Of a stretch of 22,500 nt of DNA, positions 1-19,700 are shown in pieces. The notes under the pieces are model-generated. The model was not told the DNA's origin, ran no database searches, and was given only the letters and a program-made list of their open reading frames with translations. The translations under genes and the position numbers were made by a program. The stretch spans positions 8,882,634 to 8,905,133 of the forward strand of contig NC_135562.1 in NCBI RefSeq assembly GCF_964340395.1. The letters run 5' to 3'. How positions within the stretch are numbered: position 1 is the stretch's first letter; each line of letters begins with the position of its first letter. The DNA comes from Glandiceps talaboti. Lineage: Eukaryota > Hemichordata > Enteropneusta > Spengelidae.

Positions 1-598
1 AATAGGCAAGAATGAAGAAGACGGGGATGCAGAATATATGAACATTTGATATCACGTGACTCTTTAAGAATAGATCACAAATGTCATTGTCACGTGACAA
101 CTTGTCACATGATTCACTTGTTTACTATTATTATACGATATAAAATGAAAACCACTATGCAGCTGCGCCTAGCAATTGTGTTGCACTTTCTTTTTGTAGA
201 CTTTGGGTAGATTCAGTATTATATTAACTAGTGCAGTATTCTAGTTGAGCAACTTTTTAAATGAATCAAACATTGGACAATGCAATGATGTTCTTACCAA
301 AACACGAATTTTTGAGAAATGAAGTTTCGATGAGTAATCGTTTGCATGCTTCTTTACATATAATATGAAATATAATATATTTGTATGATATTTCGAGTTA
401 TATGACGTAATCGATGACCAAACTGTCACTCATAGGAACACAGAGGGCATGATTCACTGCATGAAAAGTTATACATAATTATTCACATGCTTTTATATAA
501 TCATCACTTGTCACCAGGAGATTTATGGCAAAACATAAATTGGATGAGTCCATGGTATAACCATTGAGAAATTCCGTAATCATGTATACATCTGTCAT

Positions 599-601
<3 letters not shown>
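1..601. other. 5' intergenic flank, no gene recognised
   Basis: No convincing coding sequence on either strand. It contains CACGTG palindromes at 54-59 and 93-98 and a CACATG nearby, close together in the first 120 bases. These match the E-box core, but the gene A start is more than 3.6 kb away, so any role is unproven. Confidence 0.4.

Positions 602-681
<80 letters not shown>
602..681. repeat. (TA)n microsatellite, about 80 bp
   Basis: An uninterrupted TA dinucleotide run. It directly joins the left arm of the inverted repeat at 680-795 and could extrude as a cruciform. Confidence 0.95.
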
Positions 682-685
<4 letters not shown>

Positions 686-795
686 TTGGTAGTACTGGAA
701 CGCTTTCTTGGTTGTAACTCAGTTGTCTGATGATCGCACTATGCGTCAAACTCCGAGTTACAACCAAGAAAGAGTTCCAGTACTACCAAAACTAT
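680..795. repeat. Near-perfect 41-bp inverted repeat (hairpin)
   Basis: Left arm 680-720 (starts ATAGTTTTGGTAGTACTGGA) and right arm 755-795 are reverse complements with one mismatch, around a 34-base loop. The near identity suggests a young foldback or MITE-like insertion, or a hairpin made during replication. No coding potential and no clear target-site duplication, because the left flank is the TA tract. Confidence 0.9.
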
Positions 796-1506
796 GACGC
801 TCTGCCACTGCGGTATAGAGCACTGTTTTAGCAGATTGATACTCATTACTCAGAGTAACTTGTGTATTTTGTGTAAATACAGCTCTACTTGTCAGTATTG
901 AGCGCTTTTCCTTCAGTTTATGACCTACCTGAGTTACCTCTAAGATAGCCAGGAGCCGTTATTGACTTTTATAATATCTTGGATTGTTTATATGTACGTA
1001 GACTGAGGAATAACATTTCCAGATGAAACAAATTAACGCAACACAAGTCGAGAAACGTTTACCTGATTACTAGGATTTCTTTCTTCAAATGAAAATTCAT
1101 GTGTTGGTAAACCATTGTATCGTATGTGAAGTAAACTTCTGTTCCAAAAATGATTTTCGACTACTCACTGTGAGTCTTTAACAACAGTTAGAACCACTAT
1201 TTAAAACACTTGGCGTGAGCAGTCGAACAGTTCAGGTAACAAAATTTAATGTTGTAGTTGGAATAAAAGTTTACCAAATTTATACAATATGTTAATTTCA
1301 ATTTTAATCAATTTTAGAAAGATTCAGGTGCAATGTGTAGTAATTTAACTGTAATTCGTTTCAATATGACAGATGTGACATTTATTTTCAGTCCATACAT
1401 TTAACGAGTAATGTAAACTGATTTGATTTTAATAATGGCAGGGAGGTATTATCTACACTGCTGTGTAGAAAACAATTTCTACAGCACAGTCGTTGTAAAC
1501 CCTTTC

Positions 1507-1835
1507 CGTAGAGCGAGTCAGTTGTATTGAATAAACTATCAAGATCAGTGAGCCTACTCACGAGGTTTCATGTTCAGATAGACACCATAAACATAGCACA
1601 CAAACATCACCAATACAATGTGCGGACTCTGTATTTAGTTACTGGTATAAACAGTAACAGCATGCACAATACTAATCATGGTGTAATCTGTTGAAGTTCA
1701 AACAAAATCCATGGGCAGTGCAGTGTAAGTGATGTATGTTTGTTATTTTTATGGTGTCTATCTCAATATGAAACCTTGTGATGAGGCTATTTTGATCTTG
1801 AGAGTTAATTTAACAGCTTTGACTCGCTTTACAGA
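1507..1835. repeat. Imperfect foldback element with arms of about 100 bp
   Basis: The segment 1507-1606 recurs as an imperfect reverse complement at about 1730-1835. The best shared block is AGATAGACACCATAAA against TTTTATGGTGTCTATCT, and GCGAGTC / GACTCGC mark the outer ends. This looks like a decayed foldback or MITE insertion. Boundaries are approximate. Confidence 0.7.
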
Positions 1836-3035
1836 AAAGTACCTGGAAATTGTTTCAATTGTTATTTTTTGTAAGGTGTAACGTTGTGATAGATTTAATT
1901 AATCTTTGTGCACTTACATCACTTTGTGGGACTTGCAGAATTAGGATAAGAAATGTGATTTTATGAGAGCTTTCCCTAAATCTTGGAAAAAAAGGAAAGA
2001 TATATTCTAATTTAATAGTCAGGGCATTCTTAGAAACGATCAACCAGAGTCTTCCGTTTAGTTGCTTGGTAGGCTCTAGTCTGGATGACCCGACTGTGCA
2101 CGTGGTTTCTAACTGTACCCTAACCACAACTACGGTCTGGTCATATTCACTTAATCAGCACACATTCCTGTGCTCCCTCCTGCAGGGTTGATATAAACAT
2201 GATTATGGTTGTTGCGTCCCCATGTATTTTAGTTTAAACAGATTGACGATGGAGTCCTGGTTGGACATTGGACATCGTCAAAACAGTTGTACCAAATGAA
2301 TATATTTAATGAACGGTGATGACAGTCCATTATTACTAGTGACATGCGCTGTTAGCACTTCACTCACTATGGGGTTGAACCATAATTAACACATTTTGCC
2401 AAGGTCTTGACTATAATGTGTGAGTGAAGGTATGAATTATAACGATACCGTATAGATTCTAGACTAGGTAGGCTCACGAACACTAACTTGGTGTTAGCCG
2501 TTATGAATTGCACAAATTTGCCACGTGTTATCAGTTGTTACCTTTATGATTATGCATGTACCTAACTTTTGAATAAAAATTTAAATTTGCTTCAGAATTG
2601 ACATAAGATGCTTTTGAATTAGAAACTGTTAATATTTCGTGACAACCATCTCACATTTATCAATACAAAAGGTGAATTTGTATTAATAGGGTAAGATACC
2701 CCCTCCCCTTGATATTTGATGTTTTCGCTTATTTGTGACGTTTGCAATTACATTATCTAGAACAAAGCTAAATATTAGTAAAATATTAACAGCATTAGTC
2801 TGTCTATGTGCGTGTTTCTTAGTATTCGTTTGTTTTGTTTCTTTTTAATACCGAATGGAATATAAAAAAATGACGATGACGTAATCGAAATCTGCAAAGC
2901 TTTGTTTATAAAAGTGGAAAAGATAAATAACACTAACATGGTCATTTTGAATACTGCCAAGTCTTAAATAATTTCAGATGGCAGCGATGGGATGCTAAAA
3001 TCACAAACTAATGCTACAATGAGTCAATAAAAATG
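1836..3035. other. 5' flank without a recognised gene
   Basis: No open frame with a recognisable domain. It holds small inverted repeats near 2243-2281 (TTGACGATG / CATCGTCAA) and 2359-2437 (CACTTCACTCACTAT against ATAATGTGTGAGTGAAG). A TATA-like TTATAAAAG lies at 2906-2914, about 830 bases before the gene A ATG, too far to assign without transcript data. Confidence 0.35.
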
Positions 3036-3105
3036 TAACCAACCCCTAATTCCATTTTCTAAATATGGCCCTAGAAAACCGATTTGTAAAATATGACTCC
3101 TTCCC
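3036..3105 (+). repeat. Dispersed repeat copy 1
   Basis: The segment from CCAACCCCTAATTCCATTTT through CCGATTTGTAAAA is repeated in the opposite orientation in gene A intron 3 (about 6883-6955). The two copies have several mismatches, so this is an old interspersed repeat. It is followed by a C9 run near 3130. Confidence 0.65.
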
Positions 3106-3507
3106 CCTGGCCTAGCTTCCTAAATAAGCCCCCCCCCCCATCCGGCCTGAGGCGTGTGTATGCCCCTTGCTCTGCCAATGTGGTTATACAAATACGCCTT
3201 TAAACAGAGCAAAATGTCTATGATTGGTTGACTGAAGATGGGAAGTTTGCATACATCAAAATGTTCATTCTAAATTTGAACAATTTCAAACGATGACTTC
3301 TCATTTATATATAATTAGAATAGTTTTTAAAAATGCAACTGAAAAAGTTTGTAAACAAACGGTAAATAAACACCTATTTTCATTTATCAACGTTATCAAA
3401 CTGCTAAATATGAATTAATCATGGTGATCCCACTCCATGGGTGAGTGGGTCAATATTTCACAGGCTGTTCCAGTTTCCGGGTGAACAAACTTCTGCAAAT
3501 ACGTATA

Positions 3508-3654
3508 TTATAGGTATGTTGAATTCCGCGTAGAGAAGAACATAGCCGCTGTCTTGACGTTATAGTCAATATGGAATTGGAATGCTTCCAGAAATAGTTT
3601 GGTTGCCAAATTGACCAAAAACAGGAAGATACATTCACCAACGCAACGTCTAAC
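3508..3654 (-). pseudogene. Possible cytochrome P450 C-terminal fragment
   Basis: Read on the - strand from 3654, the open stretch gives VRRCVGE and then FLFLVNLATKLFLEAFQF before a stop at 3508. RRCVGE matches the RxCxGE heme-cysteine loop of P450 enzymes, and the F-x-F 18 residues after the Glu fits the usual spacing. The A-R-x-E part of the following helix is missing and no further P450 exon was recognised. An acceptor-like AG lies just upstream on that strand (3655-3656). It is either a relic or a last exon of a divergent gene read towards 1; the short match could also be chance. Confidence 0.35.
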
Positions 3655-3742
3655 CTACATACTCAACGAGGTGTCGTCATAAGTGATATGACTGGTATGT
3701 AATCGTCGTCTTTAAGCACAGCAGCACAGTTTACGTATAGCA

Positions 3743-12684
<8,942 letters not shown>

Positions 12685-12701
12685 CCAGTACTAATACAAT
12701 T

Positions 12702-12855
12702 CACTTCAACGGACTATTTCACTCAATCAAACACTTCAGGATTATAGCAATTGAAAAACTATACACACCAGATAAAATTTACCGTCAACTACGTGAATCA
12801 ATGTGGATCAAAAACCAAACTAGATACACTCATTAATGGTATTAATTAATAGAAC
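12702..12855 (+). pseudogene. Decayed retroelement fragment with GIY-YIG-like C-terminal end
   Basis: From 12702 the frame reads HFNGLFHSIKHFRIIAIEKL, then YRQLRESMWIKNQTRYTH and a stop at 12834. This matches the HFN-x3-HSI, IEK, R-x-x-RE-x-xWI-x-x-x-T pattern found at the 3' end of reverse transcriptase proteins that carry a GIY-YIG-type nuclease end (such as Penelope-like elements and related retroelements). Just after the stop, a one-base frame change gives NGIN, the usual next motif. Only this C-terminal piece is left, so it is a dead relic. The exact clade cannot be set. Confidence 0.6.
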
Positions 12856-13623
12856 ACAGTAACATAGCAATCTGTGTGTGTGTGTGTTTGTGTTCGTTCT
12901 ATATTTGGAAATCTATTTTCTTGAGTGTATGCAGTAATCGATATGATCGCAATTACATTTTCTCATTTCAAAAAGTAATAAAGTGTAAAGGCCCATATCG
13001 CATACAACGACTAAAATATAGGTGGTAAAAATCGATTGTTTGAGAAAGTTATGAAAAAGTTGGACTAGTCATAGAACAAAACAAATCCTACAATAGTTAT
13101 GCGATAAGGCTGGATTCCTGTTACTTAACCAGCGCTGGTTGTTATTTTACAAGGGAAACAATCCGCCATCATGTTATTTTAATCTCCTCGGGTATTTCAC
13201 TAAATAAATTGTACGAGGACACGGGGCTAGCTGTTTATAGTAGCGCCACTGTACTAGTAGCTTCAGATTTGAATTTATTTGCTAGGCGTAGATATCTGCT
13301 TTATGAATGTTGGCAGATTGTTATATTTACCATTTTGAATCACATAACTGGTAAATCAATAGCAAAATATATGTTATGGCGTGGAGGTCACTATAGTACA
13401 CGTACATGTAGAAAGCCTACAAAAAAGGTTGGCGGTAACATCGGTGAGGGCGCTATCAATAATCGCCATGACCTGGTGCGTTGTTCCCAACAGAATTTGA
13501 GTGAACCCGGAAGAAAGTGCAGTGATTATTCGATTCGGAAGTCAAACTGGACAATTGTTGACGCAATGTAATAGACTTTGTGAAAAGTCAATAGATAGTC
13601 ACTAAAAGTGTGACGTCCACACC
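12856..13623. other. Intergenic region and likely promoter/5' UTR of gene B
   Basis: No recognised domain. It includes a short (TG)n run near 12874 and the perfect 14-base palindrome AACCAGCGCTGGTT at 13127-13140, about 480 bases before the gene B ATG. An open frame ending at 13571 has no ATG-based support or known domain. No TATA box is clear. Confidence 0.4.
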
Positions 13624-13708
13624 ATGATGGCGGTCGTCAACTGTATAATCCGCATAATAGTATTCGTCTTGTCATATAATGTCAATTACACCAAGGCCAC
13701 CAATGGAG
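13624..13708 (+). CDS. Gene B exon 1: signal peptide
   Basis: Two adjacent ATGs open the frame (13624 and 13627); the second has A at -3 and G at +4. The product begins MMAVVNCIIRIIVFVLSYNV, a short hydrophobic leader broken by one Arg, then NYTKATNG before the SRCR domain. It ends at GTAAGT in phase 1, as in gene A. The hydrophobic core is less regular than in gene A, so the cleavage site is uncertain. Confidence 0.75.
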
Positions 13709-16700
13709 GTAAGTTGGTAGTGTTCCTGGTTTATTATGTTTGAATGTGTAGTGTTGTACTAGTAAATTAAGTGGTTGTGTTCATCGTTCCATGACTTGAA
13801 TAATACTGCCTTGACCTTCACAGTTCCTGCAACACTTCATATCATTAATAGTACTGTAACATTATTACGTATATTGTACTCTTCAGCAAGTGCAATGATC
13901 TCTAGGCGTTCACTGTTCAATACGTCACAGTTTCCAAGGGAAATGAAAGTACATATTATTTGTCATGTGATTAGCATACAAACAACATATGTCATCGATA
14001 TATATCTACTATATCTACTAAGCCGGTCATCTTTAACTGGCTAGGTATGTGTTTTGGAAAATAGTTTTCTCAAACTGACTCCCAACTCCAATGACCACCA
14101 CCAAAAAGAGGCCCCCCACACACAATAAAGACCACGTGTAAATGGTCTCGACCCACTCCATTCGCATATTGTTGATATCACTTTATATGTATACATTATA
14201 CATGGTCTTACTAAAAGGGACAGTCATTTTAGCTGACCGGGGGGGGGGTGGTTTGAAGTTGAACGTGTTTTCTCCTACTTCCCAGCCCCCACTGGCCAAA
14301 GCTGAAGCGATTTTCCAATAAACACCACATTTTTTTCAAAATACCCCCCCCCCCATGAATTTTTGAGTAATTGGGATCGTACTATAATTCTGTTACTGTA
14401 ACGCCATATAAATGTGATTGGATATTGTTATTACAGATCATAGGTTGCCTTTGGTACAATTTTTTGTATCTCAGTACACAACATGAATCCATGACAGACA
14501 CGTTAATTCTATCTACAGCACTTTAATTGGTCTTAATAAATTTAGTAATTGTTGGCAGAATGCAACATAAACTAATACCTTATATTAATGCTAATATCAT
14601 GGTACATATAACTGTTTGTGGGTTTTTTACCAAGCAGAAAAATATAATGTAGCCAAAACGTCCAGAATCGAATACAAATCTCTGCAATGTATTAGATGAT
14701 ACACACACTTTGTTAGTAATAATATTTGTACTAAATTATATAAGCTTGCATAATTTAGATTTTGTCTAATTAAAGAAAAATATCATTAATGATTTGCGTT
14801 GATTAGTAAATATCTGAAGTATGCAAGCCTCAAGTTTCATATAGTTTTATGTGATCAATCTGTCAATGAAGTGGTACATCGTGTATTATAGCTATAGCCA
14901 AGAATTGTGCATTCTAACAATGTGTGTAAAGACCAAAAATCTATGGTTTTGTCCTTACGGGAAGCATTCAGTTTAATATGGCCTTTGTACATGTTTAGTC
15001 GAATCTGTATCATTATCCGGGGTATCTCATCAGTCCACAGCATAAATCCATAATATGCATTTAACACAGATTTTAATATCAAAATTGGTCTTCACAGATT
15101 AAGAAAATATAAAGCAAGCACGATAAATTGATTCTTATTAATGCTACCGATAGTATACAGTATATTTCTGTTTATGATTATCACTAAAGTCTTAATAGAA
15201 TTTTGGTGCCATTCTTACGGTGGGTCATGCTATTCGAAGCCTGGGCCATACGTTCAGTACTTCAGATAGAATCTCACCATTTGTCATTTCTGTACAAATG
15301 ACAGACTTCCAGGTTCGCCTAATAGACGGTATGACACCATTTGAAGGTCGAGTTGAAGTATTCATTAATGACACGTGGTGGATAATATGCCATGGAGATC
15401 AAGAAGCCAGTGATGTCATTTGTCAAGAATTAGGTAGGTCATTACTCTTTGACACACCCCTTAGGTGGTTTGTGTGTGTGTGTGTATACGGACACGGATT
15501 AATTACTGTCTGAAAGTTCAAGTTCAAGTTCAATGTTAAAGAGGTGGTTTGGATTTTGCAAGATAATGTATATTTCGGCTTCGAATGGCCTTGTCGTAAA
15601 ACCTCGCTGCTGTCATTTGCCAATAAGTAGCCATCGTCGCAAACCACAGCCTATTTTACGGCACCGTCCATTACGTGCCCGACTTTGTTATTTCATAGTA
15701 AGGCGGAAGAAATAACAGCTCTGGTTTGCGAGAATGGTAAGTAGCTAAAGTACCCAGGCGTGATTTGAACCACTCACTCTACCATTGTCAATGCTATAGA
15801 AGGTGAACTGGTTAGACAGTCAATTCATGGAGTGATGAATATCTTAATTATGATAATTGATTTAGTACATTTCAACGTTTTAGATTTCTGCTGCCAGCTT
15901 ACAATCGTGCTGACATGTAAAAATTTGGGTTTCACTTTCATAGGGTTTTCGGAGTCGAGCATGAGGATGCCAGAACGCACTGGAAGTAGAAAGGGAAATG
16001 CATTGCTAATTGAAGTTACATGTAATGCTACCCAGCAGCTTTTAAGAAACTGCTTATTCAGTCCAAACAACAACTGTCGTGACATGGACTTTCTAGTGTC
16101 TTGTTCAATACGTAAGTAACATGACTTTTTCTATATTATACCTCATGAGATGATATATATTGGTGTAATCTAACGTATGATTAGATTTGATAAATTATAA
16201 TTCTAAAATTGTTATGTCTTGCTGCATCACAGGGGGTTTATGGTTTCACATATGACAGCGATATATGCATAGCTATGTACAACCGTCATTTGTAAATTGT
16301 GATTTTTATTACAAATGTCTGCGTTATTACAAATGTTGGTTGTACATAGCCATATACATGTATCTTGCTTACTACCGTTGGCCACATAAAATCAAACCAA
16401 AAACACGGTAAGGCAAATTGTGTTTGGTAAAATTGTTGTACGACGTGAAATAACGGTAAGCCCATTGAAATATATTTGTATTTAACCCCGCCAAATTAAT
16501 GTTCATAGAACGCCATGACGCTATGAATCTGATTTTTGGATGGATACACTGGTAAACCTCTTCCTTGCCTGGGTAAAGCGAAGGCGAGAAGGTGTAGAGT
16601 CCGTGAGTCATATGGCTGGGTATTATGAGTATGACTTAATACTAACCTTGATTTTGTGGGGTGATTATATTGATATATATGAAAAAGCCAATTTGTAACA

Positions 16701-19700
16701 TTACCAATACTTCACGTTTTGTGTCACTGTATATTCTCCACCCCCTTATGAAATATTGTACAAGTACTGAGCAAAGTAGGTGGTCGCGCCACAGTTATTC
16801 ATAAATTGAACAGTCGTTACACGGTCACACGGTCACGGTGGGTCCGGTCGTACCTGAAATTGTCAAACATATAGTAACCTTGCTATATACCAAATTTAGT
16901 ATGGTAGTGTAAGTAAAAGTTGTCTGAATATCAACACATTGCTCGTCATGTACAGTAGGCACAGTTTAAGATTTGTCACTTGCCGGGGTTGAAATTTATG
17001 GGACTGAAAAAATGTGTATGTGCCCCTAGTCTAGCTTTACACAATCATCATCTGCCGATCATCGAAATGTTGATGAGACCGCGCTCATATCGCCAATACA
17101 TGTGTAAGGTAATGTGTGCACTGATCAGTAAAAGTAAATTAGTACCAAGATTATGGTCGATGAATATTAGAAAAAGGTCATTCGTTGAAAGAAAAAAAGG
17201 TTTGATGGAACAAGGATGATTTCGGTGAAACAAAGTGTACCTAGTGAATGGGGACAGACATGTCGTAACCGTAATACGAGGTACCACACAGTCATTTTTA
17301 AATTCATTGATTTTCTCAGCAATGACCTGCATTACAGACACTATTATCAGATTTATTACATTTTCTTTATCTCCTCTCTAGCCTCAAGTCCCGGAACATG
17401 TCATTCTCAGGATGTGAATAATGAAGGCTGGATATTTTCACCAAAGTTTCCCGAAAATTATGATGACTGGGCTGATTGCACGTGGATTGTGACTAGTACA
17501 CACAATAACAGTAGATTTGATGTGACATTACGAATGTTATATTTAGGTACAGGATTCATATGGGGTGATTTTGTAGAGTTTAATGACTTAGAAGGGAAGC
17601 CGAACCCATACAGACTGACTCGAGGAAGTAAACTTAAAGGTGTTTTAATGCATCATGTTGGTGTCACTAAATCAAATAGACTTCGCGTTCACTTTGAATC
17701 GAGTGCATTTAACAATGACAAAGGATTTGCTGTGTTTTATACAGGTGGGTTTTGTGTTCTCATCAATATGATTATGTCCTGTTTAGATCTCGCTGAATAC
17801 GTCAGTTCTATGTAATGTGACACTGTCATATCTATATTCAGCTGAGTGTTAAACGCAATCGGGTATGCATTGTGTATGCCATCCCCGTGTACATACAGTT
17901 CCACTTAAAAATAAATTTCGCTTCGCGTTTGTTCCTGACGAATATTTTAATCTGTAACAAAACGTAATTTTTCTAATCTCTGTTATATTAGGTGCCAAAG
18001 GGAAGCTTATGCTGTTATTTTACTGTTTGTTTGTGTTACAGATTTTTCGACAGGAGTGTGTTCAACAGCAACTCAATGTTTACATGGGGGAACTTGTTAT
18101 CAAGTTGATGACGTTGATACTTGTGAATGTTCCCAAGGCTGGAAAGGTGAAACATGTGATGTGGAAATAACAGTTTGTCAGAATGTGACATGTTTTAACA
18201 ATGGAACATGTAATTATATTGTCATAGGAGGCAACGATACATACTTCTGCAGTTGTCCTGACAATTATGGCGGAGAACATTGTGAAAAGGGTAAAGTTTT
18301 GTTCAATTTAATAGCCTTCTAGATTTAACCCTTCTCTAAATAAAGTTCCTATAATACACGATCATTATAACATCTTCTAACCTATATCATTTAAACATTA
18401 AAGTAGTGGTTATTCTCGGATGGTATTTCGGCCTATACCTACATATTTGTTAGCAAACTTTCTTTGTCTGTAGAATTCACTGCAAAAGTAAGGCAAGGAA
18501 AGGTTGTCGACAGCTGCATCGTTGGAAAATCAATCAATGTCATGGGAAAAAGATTTATTACAGATACTTATAAAACAAATCTTTCTACTATTTCATGCAT
18601 GGCAAATAATAGCATCACAATGTTCGAGTCAATGTTTCAAATACAAAATCATGAACACGTTTTGATAGTATCGTATATTTAGGGTGTAATTACATTGAGT
18701 TACAGAAACCAAGTCATTAAAGCCTGATACCCTATATTTAGGGTGTAATTACATAGAGTTATAATTACAGAAACCAAGTCATTAACGCCTGGTACCCTAT
18801 ATTTAGGGTGTAATTACATAGAGTTACAGAAACCAAGCCATCAAAGTGTTAAAGAGTAAATTACGCCTCAGTGTTGTAGAGTGTATTGAGACATATTGTA
18901 AGGCAAAATATATCATAGCTTATTGAACAATCAAATGCAAATATCATGTTCAGCATATTGTAATTTAATTTGTTCCTGATAATGTCATTCCAAACAACAT
19001 TCCACACAGGAAACTGTACCGACAAGGTATGTTTAAATGGAGGTAATTGCTATAAAGTTAAAGAAAACGAAACGTGTGAGTGTCCTGAAGATTGGACAGG
19101 GGATACTTGTGACGACTTAACGGTGTGTCAAAATGTGACGTGTCAGAATAACGGTACTTGCCACTCTGCAGGGGGCAATGATACATACTTCTGCAACTGT
19201 TCGAAAAGCTACGAGGGAAAACATTGTGAAGAAGGTAAAAGTCTCCACATTTTCTACATGTAGCTTAACTTATTATTCGAAGTCTTGTAGAATAAATCAA
19301 TCCTCTATTATATAAAAGGTTGAATGTTATCATTAATAAAGTTACTGTCAGGAGCATTTTTCCACACTAGTCTTTTTTATGTTAAACTTATATTTTGCTT
19401 GATTGTTTTTAATATGCAGTTTTGGCAATATAAATGTGTAACGTCTGTGTTAAATCACACTTCTAGATATATATGTGCCATTGCAAAGGAATGCCATTTT
19501 TTGTATATCACAAAATCACCTTAGCGCATGCGCCAATAATGTCTATAATGCACTTCCTTTAATATATCTTTCAACCAGAACTTTTCAACAACACTAGTAC
19601 TATGAGACCAGTAACAGACACGTCTACGGATTCTAGTCAATGGAGCCAATTCTCAACAACTCTATTTACAGGAATTGACGATAGATCAAGTTCAACAACT

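Noticed and set aside
54-98. CACGTG palindromes as a promoter element
   Set aside because: They lie more than 3.6 kb from the nearest supported start, and hexamers of this kind occur often by chance.
504-767. Tyr-Ile repeat frames here and at 12504-12836
   Set aside because: They come from (TA)n tracts. Only the part after 12702 on the + strand has retroelement-like sequence.
13209-13571. 120-residue open frame just upstream of gene B
   Set aside because: It begins at TTG, shows no domain and has no splice link to gene B; likely promoter or 5' UTR sequence.
15761-15828. Possible functional tRNA gene on the - strand
   Set aside because: Only the B box is good; the A box is weak and I could not pair a full cloverleaf, so a SINE head is the better reading.
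18464-18682. Open frame with an acceptor-like CTGTAG at 18473 between the two EGF-pair exons
   Set aside because: No matching donor gives a phase 1-1 exon and the peptide has no EGF cysteines; including it would break or stop the gene B frame. At most a relic of a duplicated stalk exon.
18674-18848. Three spaced repeats as a CRISPR-like array
   Set aside because: The units are directly adjacent tandem copies without unique spacers, in a eukaryotic intron; this is a minisatellite.
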